The notes beneath the pieces were generated by a model. It was not told the DNA's origin. It was given only the letters and a program-made list of their open reading frames with translations, and did no database searches. A program made the position numbers and the translations under genes. Source: Chitinophaga qingshengii (GTDB lineage Bacteria > Bacteroidota > Bacteroidia > Chitinophagales > Chitinophagaceae). Taken from it: DNA of 64,000 nucleotides. Every line of letters begins with the position of its first letter. Position 1 is the stretch's first letter. Location: assembly GCF_014529935.1 (NCBI RefSeq), contig NZ_JACVFC010000001.1:3286001-3350000 (forward strand), given 5' to 3'. Below, piece after piece: positions 1 to 8,303 of this stretch.

Positions 1-2
1 AA

Positions 3-131
3 AACAGCGGTATCATTAAAGGCATCGTATGTACCGATACCCACCCCAATGCATTACTTATCCAGGATGAGTTCCTGCAGGTTAAATCGGTATCCCAACT
101 TATCGTGAACGCTATCAACGCTAAAAGCTAA
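3..131 (+). CDS. C-terminal fragment, possibly ribose-phosphate pyrophosphokinase
   Basis: This is the 3' end of a gene entering from the left edge; 42 codons and a TAA stop are visible. The residues include GIVCTDTHP and later VKSVSQLIVNAI. A TDT turn followed by a beta strand and an S-V-x-x-L-I-x-x-A-I helix resembles the last part of PRPP synthetases, where TDTIP is followed by VLSVAPLLAEAI. The match rests on a short tail and the expected C-terminal extension is short, so the family call is tentative. A hairpin follows 31 bases after the stop, so this is the last gene of its transcript. Confidence 0.4.
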   Translation, partial: NSGIIKGIVCTDTHPNALLIQDEFLQVKSVSQLIVNAINAKS

Positions 132-664
132 ACAGCTGTAAACCAGCCATACTCATATTTTTAGCCTGCCCCTTGGCAGGCTATTTGTTTTACCGCCCGA
201 TAGCGGAACACTGTAGCACGCGCTTTCGGAGCCGCTGTACACCCGTAGTATTTTCAACTCAAAAAGAATCAATGCTCAATTTTCGTATAATCGGTAACGA
301 TAGTAACACCGTCGCAGGGAGTGTGAGAATGTTTGAAAAACCGCAATGGGATATTCTTTCCGGCGTTATGCAAAATCGAATTTTCCATGCTGCGGACAAT
401 AAACGAATGATGGGAATACTAACCATACATCCGCGTAAACAAGCCACTGTTGCTATCAGCAACCAGGCCATTAAATTTTGTGGAGAAGAGTTTACAACGG
501 TGGGAATTCCCACTACGAATTGAGGAAAAACCTGATAAAATCAATTTAAGCCCATTGTAAAAGGGTTTTCGATTGTATTGTTAGTTGATATGTATTGTCA
601 TCAAAACAATAAGCAGTCCGTAAGAGCTGCACAAAAAATTTGTAACCAAATCAAGCACTATACA
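132..664. other. Intergenic region upstream of the first susC
   Basis: A 533-base stretch that holds the terminator at 163-190 and otherwise no recognised gene. An 83-codon frame (272-523, plus strand) and an overlapping 84-codon frame on the minus strand are open. Neither resembles a known family, and the plus frame has no convincing start context. I treat both as unproven. The last 100 bases before the susC start should contain its promoter, but no clear TAnnTTTG element is visible. Confidence 0.5.
163..190 (+). terminator. Rho-independent terminator after the left-edge gene
   Basis: The 8-base arm AGCCTGCC (163-170) pairs with GGCAGGCT (175-182) across a CCTT loop and is followed by a T-rich stretch (ATTTGTTTT). 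Confidence 0.7.
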
Positions 665-3600
665 ATGAGAAGCCATGTACTAGCCTGGTCGGGGCTGTGC
701 TATGCCTTTTTCTGCTATACCCCCAGCAGCGCATACACGAAACCCGAAGGGTATCTCACCATCCAGCAGCAGCCTGCGGATACTACCGTTCCGGTTGTTA
801 TCAAACCCGCTGCTGCCGATACCTCCGGTAAAAACCGGCAGGATACCACACAAAAACCCGCTCAGGACTCAACGAAACCCACTCAGGATACGTCAAAACC
901 TGTACAGGATACATCAAAGCCTAAACAGCCTACCGCGAAACCCAAAGAGGATACCGCACTGATCCTCCCTCCGGATGATGCTACGGTGAAAAAAGAAATC
1001 GGGAAATTTACCCTCAATGGTCTGGTAAAGGACGATAAAGGCACCCCCATTCCCGGTGCGATCATCGTGAATAAAGCTACTAAAGCCAATGTGCAATCCA
1101 ACCCGGATGGTAAATTCACGATCAAAGCGGGACAAAACGACACCATCAAGATAACTTCGCCCACTTTCGCTGACCAGACGATCGTGATCGAGAAAAGAGA
1201 ACCGCTCACCATTACACTCACTCCTGTTAATGCCAACAAAAAAGTATTGGGAGAAGTGGTAGTTACCGCCCTCGGTATCAAGAAAAATCCACGCTCTGTA
1301 GGTTATGCCATGCAGGAAGTCAGCGGCAACGCGGTACAGGAAGCTAAAGAAGTCAACTTCGTGAATGCCCTCACCGGTAAAGTGCCCGGCGTTCAGATCA
1401 ATACCAACTCCGGCTCTATGGGCGGCTCCTCTAAAATCACGATCCGCGGGGTTAAATCCATCCTGGGTGATAACAACGCTTTCTTCGTCATTGACGGCGT
1501 TCCCATGCAGAATAACAGCACCAACGATCCCGGACAGCTCAACGGCGGCGGTGGTTACGACTTCGGTAGCCCGCTCCAGGACATCAACCCGGAAGATATC
1601 GAAAACATCTCCGTATTGAAAGGGGCGGCCGCTACGGCACTCTACGGTAGCCGCGGCGCTAATGGTGTAATGCTCATCACCACCAAAAAACGCCCCGACT
1701 CGGAAAAAGGCATCGGCGTAACGTATAGCCTCAATGCCCAGATGGACCAGGTATACAAACTGCCTTCCTACCAGAACATGTACGGTGGCGGCGCCAGCCC
1801 ACGTTTTGATACGCTCTACTATAATCAGCACCCCGAAGCATTCCTGAATGAACAAAGTGCTGCTTACGATGATAACAACGGTAAAGGCCGCTACGACCTG
1901 ATGCCGCAGTACTACGAAGATGCTTCCTGGGGCCCGCGCCTGGATGGTCGCCTCGTTCGTCATTACTGGTCCTGGGATAAAGACAAAGGCAACCCGCTCT
2001 TCGGTCAGACAGCTCCCTGGGAAGCACATCCCAACAATGTAAAAGACTTCTACCGCACCGGCTTTACGCTCACCAATAATATATCCATGGCCGGTAGTAA
2101 CGACAAAGGCGGATTCCGCCTGTCTTACGGCAATATGAACCAAAGCTTCGTACTGCCGAATGCTACTACCAGCCGCAACAACCTGTCCTTCAACGGTAAC
2201 TACGAAGTGACCAAAGGTGTGCGGGCAGTGGCCTCCATGAACTACGTAGGACTGAAAGCCAAAGGCCGCCCTGGCACCGGTTTTACCGGTCCCAACCCGG
2301 CTCTTCAGTTTACCATGTTCGGTCAGCGCCAGCTGGATATCGAAAAAGAAAAAAACTACAAATACAGCGACGGCTCCCAGATCACCTGGAACCGTAAATC
2401 ATGGAACGACCCGGCTGTTCAGTTCAGCAACGGCCCTTACTGGAACCGTTACATGGACTATGAAACCGACAGCCGTAACCGCCTCTTCGGTTACGCCGGT
2501 GTAGACATCGACGCCAATAAATGGCTCTCCTTCTCCGGTCGTGTATTCATGGACGATTACAACACCCTCGAAGAAGAAAGAACCGCGAAAGATTATCTCA
2601 TAGGTGGTTATATCAAAAGGGTGCGTACTTCCCGTGAAATGAACTACCAATTAACGGCTGATATCAAAAAAGATTTCAGTAAAGACTTCCAGCTGAATGC
2701 TACCATCGGTGGTAACATCATGCACCGTAAATGGACTAACACCGGCGGCGCTACGCAACAGGGCCTGCTCGTAAAAGATGTGTACAACCTGAACAACTCC
2801 GTACAACCGGCTAAAATCATCGATGAATTCTTCGAAAAACAGATCAACTCCGCATTTGCTACCGCCAACCTCGGTTATAAGAACATGTTGTTCCTCGACC
2901 TCACCGGCCGCAGCGACTGGAGCTCTACGCTCTTAAGCGGTAATAACCAGTATTTCTATCCTTCAGCTTCCCTTTCTTTTGTGTTCTCTGATCTGCTGAA
3001 AGATTGGAAATGGCTGACCTTCGGTAAAGTCAGAGGTAGCCTCGCGGCCGTAGGTAACGATGCCGATCCGTACCGCATATACGATACCTACGAGTTCCTG
3101 CCGCCTTTTGGCAACTACCCGATAACACAGGCCTCCGGCACCAAATATACCAGGGACCTGAAACCGGAACGTACTACGGAAATAGAAACCGGTGTAGAAC
3201 TGAAGTTCCTGGATAATCGTATAGGCGTTGACTTTACCTACTACCGCCGTCGTACGAAAGACCAGCTGCTGTACCTGTCATTACCTGCTGCAACCGGCTA
3301 CACCACCGCTTATGCAAACGGCGGAGAAGTGGAAAACAAGGGTATTGAAATTGGGCTGAACCTGAATCCTATCCGCCTGAAAAATGGTTTCCGCTGGGAC
3401 ATCAACGCTAACCTGGCCCGCAACCGCAACAAGCTGCTGAGCATGAACATCGACCAGTACAATACTTCACTGCCTGTGTATCTTATCGGCACCGACCGCC
3501 GTACGCAGAAAGTATCTGTAGTGGCCATGGTAGGACAGCCGCTGGGTACGCTTATCGGTACCGACTATACGTACCTCAACGGACAGAGAGTAGTAGATGC

Positions 3601-4180
3601 TGCCGGTCACTATGTGCCTACTACTACCAGCGTACCACTGGGCAATGCTTATCCTGACTATGTAGGCGGTGTTACCAACACCTTCACTTATAAAGGCATT
3701 TATTTATCAGCACTGGTGGACTTCCAGCATGGCGGCAGCTTCTTCTCCTACACCAACCTGTATGGCGAAAAATCTGGTCTGCTGGAAACGACCGCGGAAA
3801 ATGGTATCCGCGAAAACGGTATCATCGTACCGGGTGTTACGGCAGATGGTCATCCCAACACGGTGAAGATCACCGCACAGGACCACTTCGCCGCCAATGG
3901 CGGTAATGTCATTAGCCGGGCTAATATGTATGATGCCAGCTATATCTACCTGAGAGAAGCAAAAATCGGTTATAACCTGCCGGAATCATGGTACAAAAAG
4001 ATCGGTGCGCAAAGTGCCCGTCTATCACTATATGGCCGTAACCTGTGGCTGATCAAGTCCAACGCGCCAAATGTGGACCCGGCCAACATCATCAATTCCT
4101 CCACCAACGTACAGGGAATTGAAGGAGGTGCGCTGCCTTCGCTCCGTTCCTATGGTTTAAACCTGAATGTATCATTCTAA
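665..4180 (+). CDS. SusC/RagA-family TonB-linked outer membrane receptor
   Basis: TonB-dependent transporter that should import an oligomeric nutrient through the outer membrane with the SusD lipoprotein encoded 11 bases downstream. The start is set at ATG 665, where a hydrophobic signal-like segment begins (MRSHVLAWSGLCYAFF); an in-frame ATG 29 codons upstream precedes no signal peptide. After the leader comes an unusual Thr/Lys/Pro/Asp-rich linker of about 90 residues with repeats of the type TKPTQD/TSKPVQD. A carboxypeptidase-D-like beta domain follows (LNGLVKDDKGTPIPGAIIV), then the SusC junction EVVVTALGI, the plug (VLKGAAATALYGSRGANGV) and a long barrel ending in LNVSF, the typical aromatic C terminus. 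About 1170 residues is slightly long for the family because of the linker. The substrate cannot be told from sequence. Confidence 0.93.
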   Translation: MRSHVLAWSGLCYAFFCYTPSSAYTKPEGYLTIQQQPADTTVPVVIKPAAADTSGKNRQDTTQKPAQDSTKPTQDTSKPVQDTSKPKQPTAKPKEDTALILPPDDATVKKEIGKFTLNGLVKDDKGTPIPGAIIVNKATKANVQSNPDGKFTIKAGQNDTIKITSPTFADQTIVIEKREPLTITLTPVNANKKVLGEVVVTALGIKKNPRSVGYAMQEVSGNAVQEAKEVNFVNALTGKVPGVQINTNSGSMGGSSKITIRGVKSILGDNNAFFVIDGVPMQNNSTNDPGQLNGGGGYDFGSPLQDINPEDIENISVLKGAAATALYGSRGANGVMLITTKKRPDSEKGIGVTYSLNAQMDQVYKLPSYQNMYGGGASPRFDTLYYNQHPEAFLNEQSAAYDDNNGKGRYDLMPQYYEDASWGPRLDGRLVRHYWSWDKDKGNPLFGQTAPWEAHPNNVKDFYRTGFTLTNNISMAGSNDKGGFRLSYGNMNQSFVLPNATTSRNNLSFNGNYEVTKGVRAVASMNYVGLKAKGRPGTGFTGPNPALQFTMFGQRQLDIEKEKNYKYSDGSQITWNRKSWNDPAVQFSNGPYWNRYMDYETDSRNRLFGYAGVDIDANKWLSFSGRVFMDDYNTLEEERTAKDYLIGGYIKRVRTSREMNYQLTADIKKDFSKDFQLNATIGGNIMHRKWTNTGGATQQGLLVKDVYNLNNSVQPAKIIDEFFEKQINSAFATANLGYKNMLFLDLTGRSDWSSTLLSGNNQYFYPSASLSFVFSDLLKDWKWLTFGKVRGSLAAVGNDADPYRIYDTYEFLPPFGNYPITQASGTKYTRDLKPERTTEIETGVELKFLDNRIGVDFTYYRRRTKDQLLYLSLPAATGYTTAYANGGEVENKGIEIGLNLNPIRLKNGFRWDINANLARNRNKLLSMNIDQYNTSLPVYLIGTDRRTQKVSVVAMVGQPLGTLIGTDYTYLNGQRVVDAAGHYVPTTTSVPLGNAYPDYVGGVTNTFTYKGIYLSALVDFQHGGSFFSYTNLYGEKSGLLETTAENGIRENGIIVPGVTADGHPNTVKITAQDHFAANGGNVISRANMYDASYIYLREAKIGYNLPESWYKKIGAQSARLSLYGRNLWLIKSNAPNVDPANIINSSTNVQGIEGGALPSLRSYGLNLNVSF

Positions 4181-4191
4181 AATTTGTGAAG

Positions 4192-5682
4192 ATGACCAAC
4201 AAGATTTTAACATATAGCGCTGCTTTATTGCTGCTGGCCGCCACGGCGTTCACCGGCTGTAAAAAGCTCGATGATATCAATCACGATCCTACCAAACCGA
4301 CCACCGCAGAACCGCAATACCTGCTGGCCGGCGCTCAGAAAGCAACGATGGACCTGCTGTACAGCGGCCTGCAGAACGGGTATATTGCCATGCACTATGC
4401 CCAGTACTGGTCGGCCAATTCCCGTACGGACGATAGCCGTTACAAACTGGATGAGGGTAACAATTCTACCATGTGGAACAACCTTTACCGTATCTCCCTC
4501 AACAACCTGGAGACCATCGTACGGCAGAATTCCACCAAACCGGCCACGCCGGAACTGGCGGTACAAACGGCAGTCGCCCGCGTGTCTTCCTGCTGGATAT
4601 ACCAGATACTGGCAGATGCCTATGGTAACGTGCCCTATTCTTCTACCTTCCAGCTGGATGCCGGTAACCTGAAACCAGCTTATGACGATGCCAAAGGTGT
4701 GTACACTCATTTGCTGGATACCCTGCAGGCGCAGATCGGCATATTGGAAGGCAATAAAGGCGTGGTCGCCAAAGGTGATGCCATCTACCAGGGCAGCTCC
4801 GAAAAATGGGCTAAACTGGCGCATTCACTGATGCTGCGTATTGCCATACGCATGGCCGACGCAGATGGCGCTAAAGCCAAACAGATCATCGAAGCCCACT
4901 ATCAACAGGCTTTCTCCAGCAACGATGACAATGCACAGCTCGTTTATCTGAATGCGGCGCCCAATAAATTCCCCTTCAACGATTCCGAAAGGGAAATACC
5001 GGATTTTTTCGTAAGCGCCACTATGATGGATTATATGCAGTCCACGAACGATCCCCGCTTGCCTATCTATGCCCGTCCTTCCAAGGATGACAAGGCCCTG
5101 AAAGGCATGCCTTACGGCTGGGCCAGCGCCGATGCTACCAGACCGTCTCCCGGGCATTTTTCCTACCCCGGCGTTCAAATCTACAGCGCTACCATGCCAG
5201 GCATCCTGATGAACTATGCCGAAGTGGAATTTATCCTGGCGGAAGCCGCTGCCCGTGGTATGAACGTAGGAGAGGCTGCAACGCATTATACCAATGGTAT
5301 CAAAGCATCTGTTGACTACTGGAAAAAACTGACCAATAGCAACGGCATCACCGATGCGATGGTGGACCAATTCCTGGCAAAAGTGCCTTATAGTGCAGCC
5401 GACTGGCGCAATGTGATTGGTACCCAAAAATGGCTGGCACTGTATCCGCAGGGTTTCCAGGGCTGGTTTGAAAGGACCCGCCTGAATTTCAAAAAACCGG
5501 GTGGCCAGGACTTGTTTATTGCGCCTGTATCCGGCAGTATGGATGCGTCAGCGCCTTTTGTGCCTTACCGGCTGACTTACCTGGTAACCGAACAATCGCA
5601 GAACCAGGCAGCTTATAACGATGCTGCCAAAGCCATCGGCGGCGATCAGAAAGGCACCAAATTATGGTACAACAAATTCTAA
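4192..5682 (+). CDS. SusD/RagB-like nutrient-binding lipoprotein (SusD-like_2 type)
   Basis: Surface lipoprotein partner of the preceding SusC. The N terminus is a lipoprotein signal (LLAATAFTGC followed by KK), so the mature protein would be acylated at this Cys and exported to the cell surface. Family features include an N-terminal helix pair, ILMNYAEVEFILAEAAARG, and the C-terminal FERTRLNF region characteristic of the SusD-like_2 group. GTG 4186 also opens the frame two codons earlier, but ATG 4192 is preferred. Length (about 496 residues) is normal. No glycosidase follows; a strong terminator closes the two-gene transcript, so the ligand may be a peptide or small glycan rather than a dedicated polysaccharide. 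That last point is inference. Confidence 0.93.
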   Translation: MTNKILTYSAALLLLAATAFTGCKKLDDINHDPTKPTTAEPQYLLAGAQKATMDLLYSGLQNGYIAMHYAQYWSANSRTDDSRYKLDEGNNSTMWNNLYRISLNNLETIVRQNSTKPATPELAVQTAVARVSSCWIYQILADAYGNVPYSSTFQLDAGNLKPAYDDAKGVYTHLLDTLQAQIGILEGNKGVVAKGDAIYQGSSEKWAKLAHSLMLRIAIRMADADGAKAKQIIEAHYQQAFSSNDDNAQLVYLNAAPNKFPFNDSEREIPDFFVSATMMDYMQSTNDPRLPIYARPSKDDKALKGMPYGWASADATRPSPGHFSYPGVQIYSATMPGILMNYAEVEFILAEAAARGMNVGEAATHYTNGIKASVDYWKKLTNSNGITDAMVDQFLAKVPYSAADWRNVIGTQKWLALYPQGFQGWFERTRLNFKKPGGQDLFIAPVSGSMDASAPFVPYRLTYLVTEQSQNQAAYNDAAKAIGGDQKGTKLWYNKF

Positions 5683-5714
5683 ATTATACTCACACTCAAC
5701 TAAAACAATCAACC

Positions 5715-5744
5715 GGGCGCCTGCTTCTGCAGGCGCCCTTTTTT
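5715..5744 (+). terminator. Terminator of the susC-susD transcript
   Basis: Perfect 10-bp stem GGGCGCCTGC (5715-5724) with GCAGGCGCCC (5729-5738), a 4-base loop and six Ts. Confidence 0.9.
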
Positions 5745-5816
5745 ATGCTACCCCTTTTCCCAATCCGGGACTTGACTTATCTTTAAGCCCCCCTATAATA
5801 AGTTTTAAGCAATTTT

Positions 5817-6527
5817 ATGAAGAATGTACTGTTATTACTGGCCGTAATAGCCCTGTCAGGCTATGCGTCGGCTCAGGAGACCACACATGCGTACCAGCAC
5901 TGGTATACTTATTTCGGGAATGTAAAAATCAATCAGCGATGGTCTGTCCCTTTTGATATTCAGGGCCGCATCCGGGATGGTATCAGCAACAAAGGCCAGC
6001 TGCTCATGAGGGGAGGACTGCAATATGCCGTTAACAAACAGCACCAGGTATTATTGGGATATGCCTTTGTGCCCACTTATAGCGGAGTCAGCAATACATG
6101 GTTGCCGGAACACCGGATTTTTGAACAGTACATCTATAAAGCCCCTAAAATCGACATGACTCACCGTTTCCGGCTGGAACAGCGCTGGGTGGCGCAACCA
6201 AATTCCGCAGATGCACTCAAAGCTATCCAGGATTGGAAATATGGCAACCGCTTCCGTTACTTTAACCGTACCCAGCTGGATCTTAAACATAAACAGCAAC
6301 CCACCCGCTTTTATGTGGCTCTGCAGGACGAAATATTCCTTAACCTCTGGGGTAACCACATCAACTCCCTTTTCTTCGATCAGAACCGTTTCCTGACCGC
6401 TGTTGGGTACAAATTCAGTCCCACCCTGAAGGCCGATATCGGTTATATGAACCAGTTCCTCCAAGCTGGTAATGGCGCCGGAAGCATGAATCATATATTG
6501 CATTTTGCTGTATTCCAGCAACTCTGA
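5817..6527 (+). CDS. DUF2490 outer-membrane protein
   Basis: A 236-residue exported protein with a cleavable signal peptide (MKNVLLLLAVIALSGYASAQ). The rest is rich in alternating aromatic/polar strands, for example WSVPFDIQGRIRD, HRFRLEQRWV and RFRYFNRTQ, and ends in a short hydrophobic strand (HFAVFQQL). This matches the DUF2490 family of predicted small outer-membrane beta-barrels common in Bacteroidota; no biochemical role is established. It stands alone: a terminator lies upstream and a convergent gene downstream. Length is normal for the family. Confidence 0.85.
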   Translation: MKNVLLLLAVIALSGYASAQETTHAYQHWYTYFGNVKINQRWSVPFDIQGRIRDGISNKGQLLMRGGLQYAVNKQHQVLLGYAFVPTYSGVSNTWLPEHRIFEQYIYKAPKIDMTHRFRLEQRWVAQPNSADALKAIQDWKYGNRFRYFNRTQLDLKHKQQPTRFYVALQDEIFLNLWGNHINSLFFDQNRFLTAVGYKFSPTLKADIGYMNQFLQAGNGAGSMNHILHFAVFQQL

Positions 6528-6544
6528 TGGTCATGATTGTTGCT

Positions 6545-6674
6545 GATTTCGCTGATTCGCGAAGAGGGGGCGATGGCTTATCTTATCTTGTGCCTTTTTT
6601 TAAAGATGATTTAAGAGAGATGATTATATATAAACAATATTAATCGCTTCAATCTTCGCCGAATCAGCGAAATC
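6545..6674. repeat. Composite inverted-repeat element at a convergent gene end (family a)
   Basis: The left arm, 21 bases from 6545 (GATTTCGCTGATTCGCGAAG...), and the right arm at 6653-6674 (reverse complement starting GATTTCGCTGATTCG) match except for a single-base indel. About 90 bases of AT-rich sequence lie between them. The element sits between DUF2490 and the YcxB-like gene, which converge. The same GATTTCGCTGATT arm sequence recurs in the gyrB downstream region (59418-59544). Confidence 0.75.
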
Positions 6675-6717
6675 AATTCGGGCCGTTAACCTTGAATACA
6701 ATCATAGTTATCAGCCT

Positions 6718-7194
6718 TCACAGTTTTGGCTGAATCACCGCTTTGAAGCCTTGGTAGGCATCCTCTGTTTTAAAGGCACTAATGGGAATCAGGAAAAAGG
6801 TCTTTTTGTCGCGGTAGAGAAAGAAGAATTTTTTAGTTTCCACTACTTTGGAGAAATGGTGCCAGCTGATGGAACGTTCATGGTTGCTGGAGCGGGTGGA
6901 TATCTGAATGCCTTCTTCGGAGAAGCGGAGATGGATATCATCCTTGAAGGTGGCGGCTTTGTTGTAGATGGAAATTGGCAGAAGGTACCAAAAAACGAGC
7001 CCTAACAGCAGTACCATAATGGTGATACCGGTGAGAGCGCCGGGCGTGACCAGGTTAAATCCATAGCCCGCGATGGTAGCCAGTAGCAGGATAATCAGCG
7101 TGTTACGGAACACCTTTATCTCCCCCCGATGCATGAAATGATAGCGCAATGCATGCAACACATCCCCCTTATTGTAACTGAACTCTAACTGCAT
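6718..7194 (-). CDS. YcxB-like membrane protein
   Basis: A 158-residue protein with a short cytoplasmic N terminus (MQLEFSYNKGDVLHALRYHF) and two adjacent transmembrane segments at roughly residues 30-50 and 55-75. A soluble C-terminal domain contains ISWHHFSKVVETKKFFFLY and FFLIPISAF. This order, with the W-x-x-F-x-K-V-x-E-T element, is typical of the YcxB-like family of unknown function. Transcribed alone; the next minus-strand gene upstream ends 22 bases away at 7217, so both could share a transcript. Confidence 0.75.
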   Translation of the reverse strand: MQLEFSYNKGDVLHALRYHFMHRGEIKVFRNTLIILLLATIAGYGFNLVTPGALTGITIMVLLLGLVFWYLLPISIYNKAATFKDDIHLRFSEEGIQISTRSSNHERSISWHHFSKVVETKKFFFLYRDKKTFFLIPISAFKTEDAYQGFKAVIQPKL

Positions 7195-7216
7195 TAGGCG
7201 CCTGGCAAAACGATTT

Positions 7217-7756
7217 TTATCTGTTTACGGAAATCGACATAGGGTTATCCATTTCATCACGTACAGTAACAGGTGCTTCCTTCTTCCGGTTTCGCTTCAG
7301 CGAAGATTGATACTCCTCGTTGAAACCCGGAAAGTTCTTCTTGATGAACAGGAAATATTGTTGCAGGGTTTTGGGGTCCACTTTGAAAGGGAACGCCAAC
7401 TCCTTACCACCTCCTTTCAGGAAGTCGTTAGTGTTTATTTTGGTTTCGTTTTGTAAGTACCACTTGTAAAGGTCCACAATAGCTTTTTCCAACTCTGCTT
7501 CATCTACTTTCTCTGCCGTCTCTACGCGAGGGAATAATAATACAAATTCTTCTACCCTGACAGGCTTGGAGGATCGATCATTATTTTTGGCATTATTACG
7601 GTTATCGTTGTTATCACCGTTTTTATCTCCATTGTTGTCCCCGTTCTTGAAACCGGTGCTGGTATTGTCTCCATTACCATTCCCGTTACCAGTGTTGGCA
7701 TTTGCTGATGTGACTGCGGCCAAAACTACCAACAGCATGAACAACAGCTTTTTCAT
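7217..7756 (-). CDS. Small exported protein with Asn/Gly/Asp-rich repeat
   Basis: I do not recognise a family. The start is placed at ATG 7756 because a classical signal peptide begins there (MKKLLFMLLVVLAAVTSANA); the open frame extends 45 codons upstream without signal features. The mature protein starts with a low-complexity tract of about 40 residues made of NGNGNGD and NGDKNGDNND units. A charged globular part of about 120 residues follows, with ELEKAIVDLYKWYLQNE, FPFKVDPKTLQQYFLFI and a basic segment KRNRKK. The tract may be a flexible linker or a calcium-binding Asp/Asn-Gly array. About 179 residues; probably periplasmic or surface-exposed. Confidence 0.65.
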   Translation of the reverse strand: MKKLLFMLLVVLAAVTSANANTGNGNGNGDNTSTGFKNGDNNGDKNGDNNDNRNNAKNNDRSSKPVRVEEFVLLFPRVETAEKVDEAELEKAIVDLYKWYLQNETKINTNDFLKGGGKELAFPFKVDPKTLQQYFLFIKKNFPGFNEEYQSSLKRNRKKEAPVTVRDEMDNPMSISVNR

Positions 7757-8303
7757 AAAACATCCAATTTTTCGAGTCTTAAAAATACAATTATATTCCG
7801 AGAATTCTAACGAAGCGAAAAAAATACGTATATCCACCTGTCTGCCCAAAAAAACAAAAGCAATGGACGAACCATTGCTTTCGAGAGTCATTTACAGTGC
7901 ATGATGATTCATGCGGTGTAGGAATATTTGGTTTTTCATAGGACAGTAACCATAATAAAAATTAATACAATAACAAATATAATAAAATTATATGGTGTCG
8001 GAAGAAGAAGTATAAAAATTAAATAATTTTTAATATGAGATCGAAAAATCTCAGAAATGAAAATTAAACGCCTTTAAATTAGATAAAATAAAATGTGAAA
8101 CGATTCCCGTATCGGGACAACTGAGAAGAAAGTAACCTTGAAAAGGGGGGTTTGGAGAAAAAGTAAGGGCGCCTAGAAAAGCGCCCTCAATTTGTTACTA
8201 TCCTATGAAAACCCTATTTGAATACAAAGGTAAGTGCATGTTATTTTTCTTTGAAATTTTAAAGGCACAATAACATATCGTTAACAAGAGTTATAACATC
8301 GAA
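7757..8303. other. AT-rich intergenic region between nrdJ and the Asn/Gly-rich protein gene
   Basis: 547 bases without a recognisable gene. The central part (about 7960-8100) is extremely AT-rich and includes a short hairpin, TGAGA...TCTCA, near 8036-8052. A TCCCG-TAT-CGGGA hairpin lies at 8105-8117, and the nrdJ terminator is at 8165-8187. The promoter of the 7217-7756 gene must lie in the left part, but I see no convincing -7 element. Confidence 0.5.
8165..8187 (-). terminator. Probable terminator of nrdJ
   Basis: AGGGCGC pairs with GCGCCCT across an 8-base loop. Read on the minus strand it is followed by TTACTTTTT. It lies about 115 bases beyond the nrdJ stop. Confidence 0.65.

Noticed and set aside
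272..523. Possible 83-codon gene upstream of the first susC
   Set aside because: No family, no convincing start context, and an equally long overlapping frame on the other strand.
665..4180. First SusC as a FecA-type signal transducer
   Set aside because: The extra N-terminal region is a Pro/Lys repeat linker without STN-domain features, and no sigma or anti-sigma gene lies nearby.
7907..8100. AT-rich stretch as a small RNA or mobile-element remnant
   Set aside because: Only weak hairpins and no terminal repeats or promoter-like element; composition alone is not enough.
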